This document shows positions 31,678-40,008 of a stretch of 64,000 bases of DNA, one piece after another. A model generated the notes under the pieces. The model saw only the letters and a program-made list of their open reading frames with translations, did no database searches and was not told where the DNA came from. This stretch comes from a virus. Location of the stretch: IMG/VR virus record IMGVR_UViG_3300042876_000060, positions 1 to 64,000 of that record; one strand, 5' to 3'. Both the position numbers and the translations under genes were made by a program. The first letter of the stretch is position 1. Every line of letters begins with the position of its first letter.

Positions 31678-32066
31678 GAGCAAAAGAATTTATAACCGAA
31701 CAACGAGTAGCATTGTCTGTTGATATTGCTAGAGCGTTGCCAGGCACCTACACAATTCCGGGCTTACCAAACAGTGATTTCTATGCACAGTATAGATTTG
31801 GTGTTGCTATGGCAGGAGTTCGCGGTCAAGTAGAAAGAGCACAAGACTCTATTCCTCCTTATAACTTCGAAAAAGAAACTCCTTGGGGCGAGAACATGAT
31901 TGTATCGTCTTATATGGATCCTAACATCGCAGCAGATATCGACCTAGCTATGAAGGAAGTTGGCGTAAGCGGGAAGACATTAATTAGTACTGATGGTAGT
32001 GAAGAAGCAGTAGATGTTGTTAAAAGTAGCCCAATGAAGGCTTTCAAAGGATACAAGAGAAAATGA
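31674..32066 (+). CDS. Candidate capsid-targeted internal protein
   Basis: 130 aa. Starts MRAKEFITEQ, similar to the T4 capsid-targeting leader MKTYQEFIAE of internal proteins, where the prohead protease gp21 cuts after (I/L)xE. The same start and the same basic end (FKGYKRK) appear in the next gene, although the middles differ. Inferred: packaged in the head and injected with DNA. Confidence 0.6.
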   Translation: MRAKEFITEQRVALSVDIARALPGTYTIPGLPNSDFYAQYRFGVAMAGVRGQVERAQDSIPPYNFEKETPWGENMIVSSYMDPNIAADIDLAMKEVGVSGKTLISTDGSEEAVDVVKSSPMKAFKGYKRK

Positions 32067-32437
32067 GAGCCAGCGAATTTTTAACAGAGCGTAAAGTAGC
32101 TAAACCTACAAAGCGACAATCAAATGCTACCCGCGGACTACATAAGTTTCGTGACCCAGGTGGATACGACAGGACATATGAATTGAATCGTATCATGATG
32201 GCTACCGCATGTGCCGATGGTGTCACTCCACTTGAACTAGATGCAGAGACTTGGAGCGGTAGATTCAATACTGCACATCCATATACTGATATTGAAGCTG
32301 CTATGCTTAAACAAGCATACGGTGCTGTTGGTAGTGAGATGCATGACTTAAATCACGGCGACAATGAGAGCCGAGAGTTGCCAGGAACAAACACCCAAAG
32401 TCTAGTAAAACCCTTCAAGGGATATAAGAGAAAATAA
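32063..32437 (+). CDS. Candidate capsid-targeted internal protein, paralogue
   Basis: 124 aa. Starts MRASEFLTER and ends VKPFKGYKRK, matching the preceding protein at both ends only. The expected cut after LTE would leave a basic mature N-terminus. Function after injection unknown. Confidence 0.6.
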   Translation: MRASEFLTERKVAKPTKRQSNATRGLHKFRDPGGYDRTYELNRIMMATACADGVTPLELDAETWSGRFNTAHPYTDIEAAMLKQAYGAVGSEMHDLNHGDNESRELPGTNTQSLVKPFKGYKRK

Positions 32438-32456
32438 TTTCTCAAGCCTGTCATAG

Positions 32457-32464
32457 AATAAGTA
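32457..32464 (+). promoter_or_regulatory. Late-type box AATAAGTA
   Basis: Variant late box with the ATG at 32470 exactly 5 bases downstream; no Shine-Dalgarno site. Confidence 0.45.
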
Positions 32465-32469
32465 ATTCT

Positions 32470-33159
32470 ATGATTGACATTAACAACACCCTAGATTTAC
32501 TCAAACTCAAGTTTTACAACGAATGGTTGTACACAGCCCACATCTATGATGAGGGTAACAGCCCGATGCATGAAAAACTTACTGCCGATATCGTTCAGAA
32601 ATATATAGATCCTCTTAATATCCCAAAAGATGCTAAAATTCTTGACTTAGGTTGTGGCCCCGGTTATTTCTTAGATGCGATGAAGGAAAGAGAATACACT
32701 GATGTCATTGGAGTTACACTAAGCCCCGGTGACATTGAAATCTGTAAGACTAAAGGTCATACTACTAAGCCATATGACTTGAGTTTTTTGCCACAAGCCG
32801 ATGGATATCACGATGAATCAGTAGACTTCATTTTCTTGCGACACGCATTGGAACACAGTCCATATCCTATCTTTAGTTTGATGGAATACAATCGTGTTTT
32901 AAAACAAAACGGTAAGATTTACATTGAAGTTCCTGCTCCCGACTGTGACCGTCAGCATGAGTGGAATTTGAATCACTATAGTATCTTGGGTGAACAGCAA
33001 CTAGCTGCATTGCTAGTACGAACAGGCTTTGACATTAACATGTTCGAAAAACTAGAGTTCGATCTTCAAGGTAAAAATGGAAATGGTGAAGACTATACTG
33101 CTAGAGAGAAGTTCTACTGCATTGTAGCCACTAAAGCTAGACCTCTTGATATTAAATGA
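32470..33159 (+). CDS. SAM-dependent methyltransferase
   Basis: 229 aa class I fold: motif I AKILDLGCGPGYFLDAM, then DVIGVTLSPGDIEIC and FIFLRHALEHSPYP. Methyltransferase_11/23-like; substrates of this group are small molecules or sugars. Next to a sulfotransferase-like gene. Confidence 0.8.
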   Translation: MIDINNTLDLLKLKFYNEWLYTAHIYDEGNSPMHEKLTADIVQKYIDPLNIPKDAKILDLGCGPGYFLDAMKEREYTDVIGVTLSPGDIEICKTKGHTTKPYDLSFLPQADGYHDESVDFIFLRHALEHSPYPIFSLMEYNRVLKQNGKIYIEVPAPDCDRQHEWNLNHYSILGEQQLAALLVRTGFDINMFEKLEFDLQGKNGNGEDYTAREKFYCIVATKARPLDIK

Positions 33160-33824
33160 CCGCTAAAATAACCAAAAGGTACAAGCACTTGTGTGTCTTG
33201 TATCCCGGAGGTGGCGGTGGGAATCATGTATCTAATTTACTCAGTACTATAACTGGGTTTGAACCTAGATTCCACTCAACAGACTATTTTAATAAGCTAC
33301 AGAAGGGTTACCTGTCTGACGGGCAGCCCGGCTCGTTTTATAAAGTACATCTATTTCAAACAAATCAGATGGATGCATTACTAGATGACTCAAAAAAACA
33401 TCGACTTGTATTAGAGAATAATGCTAATACCAATATCATTCATGGTCACTGGGCTTGTTATCAGACAAACTTAATTCGAGATGCCTTCTTGGGATTAGAT
33501 GATTGTGTTTGGTTAATAGTATCCTGGCCTAGCCCCAATTCTCTGCCTAAACAACGAATAGACAAATATAGACTAGGTCCTCAACAACCTGAGCAGTATT
33601 CACTACCGTTGTATTTTGAGAAGATAATCACCCCTGATACGTCAGAGTTCATATTATTAGCTGATGAGACCAATGGTTTCGTAGTAGAAATAGAAAAACT
33701 GTTCTCATTAGAAGGTTGGAATTATCTTAATGGGCTTCTACAAGACAACCTGGGACTTACATTGCCCGCTGAATCCCTAGAACTACACAAACTATGGATA
33801 TCTAACCTAATCAAAGATGTATAA
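33156..33824 (+). CDS. Sulfotransferase-like P-loop protein
   Basis: 222 aa. Early glycine-rich loop LYPGGGGGNHVSNLLSTITG in the position of the PAPS-binding loop, later NTNIIHGHWACYQ and VWLIVSWPSPNSL. Similar proteins occur in marine phages. Activity not certain; overlaps the methyltransferase by ATGA. Confidence 0.5.
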   Translation: MTAKITKRYKHLCVLYPGGGGGNHVSNLLSTITGFEPRFHSTDYFNKLQKGYLSDGQPGSFYKVHLFQTNQMDALLDDSKKHRLVLENNANTNIIHGHWACYQTNLIRDAFLGLDDCVWLIVSWPSPNSLPKQRIDKYRLGPQQPEQYSLPLYFEKIITPDTSEFILLADETNGFVVEIEKLFSLEGWNYLNGLLQDNLGLTLPAESLELHKLWISNLIKDV

Positions 33825-33825
33825 T

Positions 33826-33833
33826 GATAAATA
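33826..33833 (+). promoter_or_regulatory. Late promoter box GATAAATA
   Basis: 21 bases before the ATG at 33855. Confidence 0.55.
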
Positions 33834-33854
33834 CTCAATAATAGTGAGTTTTAT

Positions 33855-34862
33855 ATGGCAACACCAGATCCATCAAATGTAAGTCCTTGGTACTTACGCA
33901 ATATCAACCAAGCATTGGCACTAGATGAAACTACCGGTACGGTTTATTTAAATACAAACGCACAGATTATCGGAAATGTGACGATAGGTACATCAGTAGA
34001 TGCACATATTAGTGAGATTGGAACATCAGGAAATCTACAAGTCCCGTACATGCCTATTGCAGGTAATATTACAATTGATCCGGGACAAACGGTAGAAGTA
34101 ACACAAGGAACTAATCCATGGATTGTATCTTTGGATAACAACTACAGTTTAGACAATGCTCCATGGCAATTACAAGTTGCCAGAAATCAAGTATCTGGTG
34201 TTCAGGGGTTGAGTATCTCAGGATATAGTTCTAACGTTGGAACCACGTTTATCCCAGCTTGGGAAGATGGGACATATGTGTACTTCAATTCAGCACAACA
34301 AGTACGTGTTTGGAGTGCTAGCGCAAGTGATACTAACGTTAGTGTACTAGTCAGTGGGTTAGATGCAAGTTATAATATTCTCACCGAGACCGTTGTATTA
34401 ACAAACGGCACTACAGGAGTATTGACCTCAGGTAGTTTCTTGAGGATTAATAGTATCAGCTTAACAAGAGTACCACAGAACGTAGGATTACTTCGTGCAG
34501 GGAGTAGCGATAAATCTATTACACTTGCATACATTGGAACAGTGAATAACAACAGCGCCGGTAGAAGCCAAATGACAGTGTACACAGTTCCTGCCGGATA
34601 TACATTTTATCTTACACAAAGTAATTGGTATACGAACCAAACAGGTAGCCAGACTGCATTGTATAGAAGTTGGACGAAAAATCCCAGCGGCTTGGTTAGT
34701 ATTGTATTGACATTTCCAATGCAACAACAGTACAATTCTACAAAAGTTGTCCCTCGACCATACCCGGAAAAAACTGACATTCAATGGCAAGTTGCAAGTA
34801 GTAGCGGCACTAGCAATATTGGTGGACAGATTGAAGGTTATTTAATCGCAAACAATGTTTGA
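33855..34862 (+). CDS. Virion structural protein (beta-rich)
   Basis: 335 aa, rich in Gly, Ser, Thr, Asn; no signal peptide. The C-terminal part has TVPAGYTFYLTQ and EKTDIQWQVASSSGTSNIGG, an arrangement typical of phage decoration or fibre-type proteins. Preceded by a late box. Confidence 0.65.
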   Translation: MATPDPSNVSPWYLRNINQALALDETTGTVYLNTNAQIIGNVTIGTSVDAHISEIGTSGNLQVPYMPIAGNITIDPGQTVEVTQGTNPWIVSLDNNYSLDNAPWQLQVARNQVSGVQGLSISGYSSNVGTTFIPAWEDGTYVYFNSAQQVRVWSASASDTNVSVLVSGLDASYNILTETVVLTNGTTGVLTSGSFLRINSISLTRVPQNVGLLRAGSSDKSITLAYIGTVNNNSAGRSQMTVYTVPAGYTFYLTQSNWYTNQTGSQTALYRSWTKNPSGLVSIVLTFPMQQQYNSTKVVPRPYPEKTDIQWQVASSSGTSNIGGQIEGYLIANNV

Positions 34863-35133
34863 TCCGTTTCAACAATCTAAGTTACAAAACGCATATCAAT
34901 CTATGAAGGAGTATAAACCTGCACCCGAGAAAGATATGACACTTGACGAGTTGAAACGTTTGAGTGGCAACGGAAAGATCACAGGAGAGACTACAGTAAC
35001 TCCTAACTACGAACTCGCAGCTAAGAAAACTGAGTACATGCGTGAGAACAACATTCGTCCCGGTGACAAAGAGTGGTTCAAGGTTATGTTTGCAAAGCCA
35101 CATCTTACTGGTGAAAACCCTTTTTCAAAATAG
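34855..35133 (+). CDS. Unknown protein upstream of terminase
   Basis: 92 aa, helical, charged (KPAPEKDMTLDELKRLSG). Its position directly before the large terminase is that of gp16 in T4, but it is short and I see no helix-turn-helix, so small terminase is only a possibility. Ends with tandem TAG TAG. Confidence 0.45.
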   Translation: MFDPFQQSKLQNAYQSMKEYKPAPEKDMTLDELKRLSGNGKITGETTVTPNYELAAKKTEYMRENNIRPGDKEWFKVMFAKPHLTGENPFSK

Positions 35134-35145
35134 TAGCATTTAATT

Positions 35146-35153
35146 CATAAATA
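35146..35153 (+). promoter_or_regulatory. Late promoter box CATAAATA
   Basis: 5 bases before the terminase ATG; leaderless if used. Confidence 0.6.
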
Positions 35154-35158
35154 GTGTT

Positions 35159-36712
35159 ATGGCTACAAACAATAACGCTCCGTCATTAGTAAAAACACCT
35201 TATCAAAAGACGGCCTACACTACACAACAACTGCAAGAGTTTGCAAAATGCTGTGACCCTAATACGGGTTATCTATACTTCATGGATAACTTCTTTATGA
35301 TTCAGCACCCTACTAAGGGTAGCATGAATTATCACCCTTGGCCCTATCAAGAGAAATTGATCGATACGTATCACAGATATCGTTACTCTATCAGCTTGAT
35401 GCCTCGTCAGTCAGGTAAGAGTACATCAGCCGCAGGATACCTATTGTGGTACGCTATGTTTGTACCTGATTCAACTATTCTAATCGCAGCACACAAGTAC
35501 ACAGGTGCGCAAGAAATCATGCAACGTATTCGTTATGCATATGAAAACTGCCCCGACTACATTAAAGCAGGTGTCACTACGTACAACAAAGGCTCACTAG
35601 ACTTTGAGAACGGTTCACGTATCGTTTCAGCTACAACTACTGAAAACACAGGTCGTGGTATGTCTATCTCATTATTATACCTAGACGAATTTGCATTCGT
35701 TCGACCTAGTATTGCGACAGAGTTCTGGACTGCTATTACACCTACATTGTCAACTGGTGGTAAAGCGATTATCACAAGTACTCCTAACAGTGACGAAGAT
35801 CAATTTGCTCTGATCTGGAAGGGTGCCAACAAGACAGAAGACGAATACGGTAACAAGACAGAGTTAGGAGTCAACGGATTTAGAGCATATAGAGCTTACT
35901 GGAATGAACAACCCGGACGAGATGAACAATGGGCTAAAGAAATGAAGGCTCAGTTAGGTGAGGATCGTTTCAATCGAGAGATTGGTTGTGAGTTCATTAT
36001 TGCTGACGAAACGCTTATCAATCCTAACACTCTAATCATGATGGAGGGCACTGAACCTGTCAATAGAATGGGACAGGTTCGTTGGTACGAGAAGCCTAAG
36101 AAGGGCAACATCTATGTTGTTGCACTAGATCCTTCACTTGGTACAGGTGGTGATCCAGCAGCTATTCAAATCTTTGAAGCTAACACAACAACACAGATCG
36201 GTGAGTGGAAGCACAACAAGACCGACATTCCTAGTCAAATTAAATTACTTGCACAAATCAATCGATACATTGCTGAATGTACAAGCGAACCCAACAGCAT
36301 CTACTACTCAATTGAATGTAATGGTATCGGCGAAGCAGCTATTGTGTCGTTGAATGAATTCGGAGAGTCTAATATCCCCGGTATCTTCTTATCTGAACCA
36401 GGTAAGAGTCGTAGAGGATTCAACACTACTAACAAGAGCAAACTTGCAGCTTGCGCAAAGTTCAAAACACTAGTGGAAAGCAAGAAAATGAAGGTAAATA
36501 GTCATAGTCTTATCAGTGAATTGAAGTCTTTTGTAGCCCATGGTGGCAGTTTTGCAGCTAAAATCGGTGATACTGATGACTTAGTGATGGCTAGTTTATT
36601 AGTTGTACGTATTTTAACAGTGGTTAGCGACTATCACTTTAAGCTAGAAGCACATATTAGAGACCACGAGGAACGAATCGCTCCGTTGCCTTTCTTTGCA
36701 GTCATTAACTAA
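35159..36712 (+). CDS. Large terminase, gp17 type
   Basis: 517 aa. ATPase: Walker A PRQSGKST (82-89), Walker B LLYLDEFAF (172-180), coupling ITSTPNS (about 205-211). RNase H-like nuclease: Asp324 in ALDPSLGTGG, Glu386 region SIECNGIGEA, Asp residues in GDTDDLVMASLL (470-481). It drives DNA packaging and cuts concatemers. No Shine-Dalgarno site. Confidence 0.95.
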   Translation: MATNNNAPSLVKTPYQKTAYTTQQLQEFAKCCDPNTGYLYFMDNFFMIQHPTKGSMNYHPWPYQEKLIDTYHRYRYSISLMPRQSGKSTSAAGYLLWYAMFVPDSTILIAAHKYTGAQEIMQRIRYAYENCPDYIKAGVTTYNKGSLDFENGSRIVSATTTENTGRGMSISLLYLDEFAFVRPSIATEFWTAITPTLSTGGKAIITSTPNSDEDQFALIWKGANKTEDEYGNKTELGVNGFRAYRAYWNEQPGRDEQWAKEMKAQLGEDRFNREIGCEFIIADETLINPNTLIMMEGTEPVNRMGQVRWYEKPKKGNIYVVALDPSLGTGGDPAAIQIFEANTTTQIGEWKHNKTDIPSQIKLLAQINRYIAECTSEPNSIYYSIECNGIGEAAIVSLNEFGESNIPGIFLSEPGKSRRGFNTTNKSKLAACAKFKTLVESKKMKVNSHSLISELKSFVAHGGSFAAKIGDTDDLVMASLLVVRILTVVSDYHFKLEAHIRDHEERIAPLPFFAVIN

Positions 36713-36720
36713 CTGAGGAA

Positions 36721-36728
36721 GATAAATA
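36721..36728 (+). promoter_or_regulatory. Late promoter box GATAAATA
   Basis: 4 bases before the ATG at 36733. Confidence 0.5.
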
Positions 36729-36732
36729 TAAG

Positions 36733-38559
36733 ATGTCTAAGAATTCAGAAGCGTTAAACCGCGATTTATATGAGCTTCTACGCAGTAGAGGTTACAAACC
36801 CAAGATGTTATCTTCTTCAGGTCAGGCAACTCCTGTTCCTGAAGAGGCAGCAGTATTCCAATTCAACTTCATCAAAGACGGTGAAGACTACGGCAAGGTA
36901 TCTATTACCATTGACGGTGACAAGAAATTGATTGTTTACTACGGTGACGAAGTAGCTAACAGCCCTGATACAAATACATCAGGTACACAGTACTCTGACA
37001 GTTGGACTTCATTTGTGAGATTGTTGAGCAGCTGGCGCTTCCGTAATGGCTTGCGCAAATTCGATTTAGAAAACGAAGACCATTTAGAATCAGATATGGC
37101 ACGGAGAGAACACATGAGAAAACAAGAAGCAATTAAAGAAGGCTATTATCCGATGGGTAAGAAAGCTAGTTACAGTGACGCAGTTCCTACAGTTAAGATG
37201 GTCATTCAACACAGCCGTCAAATCGAAGAAGGTGAACAACGCTATCGTAATGTGGCACGTATCTTCTTAGAGAATCAAGAAGGTGAGAGATTCTTAGCTC
37301 CTACTACAAAGCCTGGTATTGCTAAGGTATACGCTCGTCACATCGCAGAAGGTGGCAAGCCTCACGATGATCGTTGGAATCATATCAGTAGCATTTGCGA
37401 AGAATATCAAAAGATGGCAGGATTCGTTCGTGCTACACGTGGCGGTCAGTTCAATGAATCAGCACAGAAATTAGTAGAAAGTGGTATTGCCCACTATAAC
37501 TCGTTGCGTGAGTCATTGAGCAAGATGACAGGCCACCGTGGATACAACATGTACTTTGAATCATGGACTCCTCCTCTAATGGAAGACGACAGTGATACCG
37601 CTTCTATCAACGAATTGTTTGTACAAGAAACGTTAGATCCACGCATCGAATCAGTTATGCCAATCTTGTCTAAATTACACAAACAAGTTAGCGAAATGGC
37701 AGAAGTCAGTGCATTGTCTGAATGGGCAGATAGCTTGCTTGAAGGTGGCGATGGTGGCGAAGCTAGTGAAGAAACTGACGTTGATACTGCTGCCGATGCA
37801 GGTGAACCAGGTGGTGAAGATGCTCCAGAAGATAATCTATCTGAAGGTGATGGAGGTCAAGAGGCTCTGAATCCAAGTGGAATCCCTGAAGGTATGTTAG
37901 CTAACCCCGGAGAAGAAGTTAGCCCTGTTGCACAAGCTATCACTCGTAGAATTTTAATGCAACGTGTTGACTTGTTATCAAAGTTTGGACCTGAAGCTGT
38001 TAGTTCAGCTATTGATAGTGTTGCTGACTTTGTTGGTGACACCGATGAAATTGGTTCTAGTGACGTTAGTGGTTGGGTCAAACAAGTTGAAAGAGAATTG
38101 ACAGGATCACAAGGTGTTAACGAAGGTGCAATGGACGAACTACATGCTGAGTTATCAGATATTGTTGCTAACGAAGATTATGACGCATTGTATGACTTGT
38201 TCACTGCCGACACACCAGCAGGTAAGTTCGTACAAGATATGTACAATGATGTTGTCATCGATTCAGGTCTACACCCAGATGATGATTTTGAACGTATTCA
38301 AGAAATCGTCTTTGACCGTTTAGCAGATGAGTTTGGTCAAGAAGTCGATGAAGGGCTTGACGCTAATCAAAAGCGTGTAGGTCAATTAGGTCCTACTGAG
38401 AAAGTTAAAAATAACAATATCGGTAAACTAGTTGGTGCCAACGAAAACTTCATCAACACTGACGCACAAGCTGTAGTAACAGAAGAAGATGATGACAAGG
38501 AACAAGTTGACGAAGGCATAGATGAGCTAACGACACTACTCAAACTATTGGGTAAATAA
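36733..38559 (+). CDS. Large late protein, probably virion-associated
   Basis: 608 aa. N-terminal 160 residues globular (MSKNSEALNRDLYELLRSRG), middle helical (FNESAQKLVESGIAHYNSLR, GYNMYFESWTPPLMED), then an acidic Gly/Glu-rich segment (about 335-395) and an acidic C-terminus. I recall similar proteins next to terminase in T4-like phages of aquatic bacteria; role in head assembly inferred. Low-complexity acidic stretches are also typical of scaffold-like or DNA-mimic proteins. Confidence 0.5.
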   Translation: MSKNSEALNRDLYELLRSRGYKPKMLSSSGQATPVPEEAAVFQFNFIKDGEDYGKVSITIDGDKKLIVYYGDEVANSPDTNTSGTQYSDSWTSFVRLLSSWRFRNGLRKFDLENEDHLESDMARREHMRKQEAIKEGYYPMGKKASYSDAVPTVKMVIQHSRQIEEGEQRYRNVARIFLENQEGERFLAPTTKPGIAKVYARHIAEGGKPHDDRWNHISSICEEYQKMAGFVRATRGGQFNESAQKLVESGIAHYNSLRESLSKMTGHRGYNMYFESWTPPLMEDDSDTASINELFVQETLDPRIESVMPILSKLHKQVSEMAEVSALSEWADSLLEGGDGGEASEETDVDTAADAGEPGGEDAPEDNLSEGDGGQEALNPSGIPEGMLANPGEEVSPVAQAITRRILMQRVDLLSKFGPEAVSSAIDSVADFVGDTDEIGSSDVSGWVKQVERELTGSQGVNEGAMDELHAELSDIVANEDYDALYDLFTADTPAGKFVQDMYNDVVIDSGLHPDDDFERIQEIVFDRLADEFGQEVDEGLDANQKRVGQLGPTEKVKNNNIGKLVGANENFINTDAQAVVTEEDDDKEQVDEGIDELTTLLKLLGK

Positions 38560-38568
38560 GTTCTCAAA

Positions 38569-38591
38569 AACCTCACTTAAAAGGTGAGGTT
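38569..38591 (+). terminator. Hairpin, probable terminator
   Basis: AACCTCAC/GTGAGGTT stem with 7-base loop; only a short T run follows. Confidence 0.6.
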
Positions 38592-38603
38592 TACCACATC
38601 CGG

Positions 38604-38611
38604 CATAAATA
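38604..38611 (+). promoter_or_regulatory. Late-type box CATAAATA
   Basis: Lies 4 bases before the -35 box of the gp32 promoter; gp32 may be transcribed both early and late. Confidence 0.45.
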
Positions 38612-38614
38612 CTA

Positions 38615-38643
38615 TTGACATGCTTGTAAGCGTTTGCTATACT
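38615..38643 (+). promoter_or_regulatory. Sigma-70 promoter of gp32
   Basis: TTGACA, 17-base spacer, TATACT; leaves a leader of about 70 bases. Confidence 0.88.
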
Positions 38644-38656
38644 TACATTTGTGTTA

Positions 38657-38675
38657 GACATTCACGGTGAGTGTC
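38657..38675 (+). promoter_or_regulatory. Leader hairpin of gp32
   Basis: GACATTC/GAGTGTC stem (7 bp with one G-U) and 5-base loop. T4 gp32 binds its own leader to repress translation; this hairpin is a candidate for the same role. Confidence 0.45.
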
Positions 38676-38720
38676 GAATATTAAAACAGAGACCATCTCA
38701 ATTTTATAAGGAAATATATC

Positions 38721-39719
38721 ATGGCATCATTAGCAGAAATCCGCGCTCGTATCGCAGCGCAAGAAAACAAGTCAAACAACAAGGGTTCTAACACCCAATC
38801 TGACAACGCAGTTTACCCCCACTGGAATATGGATGAAGGCACTACAGCAAGTGTTCGATTCTTACCTGACGGTAACTCAAAGAACGACTTCTTCTGGGTC
38901 GAAAAGCAAATCATCAAATTGCCATTCAATGGTGTCAAGGGTGATCCTAACTTCAAACAAGTAATCGTTCAAGTTCCATGTATGGAAATGTACGGTGACG
39001 CTTGCCCTATCTTGGCAGAAGTTCGTCCTTGGTACAAAGACGAAACATTGAAAGAAATGGCAAACAAGTACTGGAAGAAGCGTAGTTACTTGTTCCAAGG
39101 TTTTGTTCGTCAAAACCCACTTGGTGACGACAAAGTCCCAGCAAACCCAATTCGCCGATTCATCATCAGCCCACAAATCATCCCAGTTGTTAAAGCTGGC
39201 TTGATGGATCCTGAGATTGATGAATTGCCAACAGACTACTTGCGTGGTCTTGACTTCAACATCAAGAAGACAAGCAAGGGTGGCTATGCTGACTACTCAA
39301 CTTCTAACTGGGCTCGTAAAGAATCTCCATTGACAGAAGCAGAGCAAGCGGCTATCGAAGCACATGGTTTGTTCAACTTGGCTGACTTCTTGCCTAAGAA
39401 GCCTACAGAAGCAGAATTGCGTGTTATCAAAGAAATGTTTGAGGCATCAGTTGATGGTCAAGCGTTTGATAACGAACGTTGGGGTCAATACTACCGCCCA
39501 TGGGGTGTCGAAGCTCCATCAGGTACATCAAATGCAGGTCAGACACAAGCGTCTGCTGAAACCAGCGCCCCTGCAGTTGCTACCCCGGTAGCAGAAACTG
39601 CACCTTGGGAAGATGAGTCTACCTCAAGTGCACCAGTTCAAGTACCAACTTCAACTCCATCAAGCGATAAAGCACAAGACATCCTAGCGATGATTCGTGC
39701 AAGACAAAACAAGTCTTAA
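38721..39719 (+). CDS. Single-stranded DNA-binding protein, gp32-like
   Basis: 332 aa (T4 gp32 is 301). N-terminal cooperativity region MASLAEIRARIAAQENKS, core beginning YPHWNMDEGTTASVRFLPDG, FWVEKQIIKLPFNG, and the zinc-site cysteines in VPCMEMYGDACPI. The C-terminal tail (PWEDESTSS ... DKAQDILAMIRARQNKS) is the protein-interaction region and echoes the N-terminal RARI. Covers ssDNA during replication and recombination with UvsX/UvsY. Confidence 0.92.
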   Translation: MASLAEIRARIAAQENKSNNKGSNTQSDNAVYPHWNMDEGTTASVRFLPDGNSKNDFFWVEKQIIKLPFNGVKGDPNFKQVIVQVPCMEMYGDACPILAEVRPWYKDETLKEMANKYWKKRSYLFQGFVRQNPLGDDKVPANPIRRFIISPQIIPVVKAGLMDPEIDELPTDYLRGLDFNIKKTSKGGYADYSTSNWARKESPLTEAEQAAIEAHGLFNLADFLPKKPTEAELRVIKEMFEASVDGQAFDNERWGQYYRPWGVEAPSGTSNAGQTQASAETSAPAVATPVAETAPWEDESTSSAPVQVPTSTPSSDKAQDILAMIRARQNKS

Positions 39720-39724
39720 TGGGA

Positions 39725-39746
39725 ACAGGGGGCTTCGGCCCCCTGT
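39725..39746 (+). other. Strong UUCG hairpin without T run
   Basis: 9-bp stem ACAGGGGGC/GCCCCCTGT with TTCG loop directly after the gp32 stop. Lacking a T tract, it is more likely an mRNA 3' stabiliser than a terminator. Confidence 0.8.
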
Positions 39747-39762
39747 CTAACGGAGAATCCCC

Positions 39763-40008
39763 ATGACACTACCAGACGAACGCTACCGCGCCCTTAAGCA
39801 AGGCAAGAAGTTACTTGAGGAACTTTGCGATCCTGGTCGCACTCCCCGAGTACCCAGTTTAATCAGAGACAGAGCAAGAGCCGCACTACGACATTTCCCA
39901 CAAGACTATGAGATTGATAATCTCGCAGACAAGTGCCCTGAATTGTTTGATAAACTCTCCTACTCTGATAGACTACATATGAAACATGTTGGAGATAAAA
40001 TTGGCTAA
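39763..40008 (+). CDS. BPSL0761-like small protein
   Basis: 81 aa. MTLPDERYRALKQGKKLLEE, DPGRTPRVPSLIRDRARAAL, RHFPQDYEID matches my memory of the BPSL0761 family of Burkholderia and relatives, whose function is unknown. Overlaps the uvsX start. Suggests gene exchange with betaproteobacteria. Confidence 0.6.
   Translation: MTLPDERYRALKQGKKLLEELCDPGRTPRVPSLIRDRARAALRHFPQDYEIDNLADKCPELFDKLSYSDRLHMKHVGDKIG

Noticed and set aside
15094-35133. Whole-genome recoding of TAG (code 15)
   Set aside because: Genes are intact under the standard code, and TAG is still used as a stop, once in tandem; only one gene has an early in-frame TAG.
34855-35133. Small terminase subunit
   Set aside because: Position fits, but it is only 92 aa with no DNA-binding motif that I can see.
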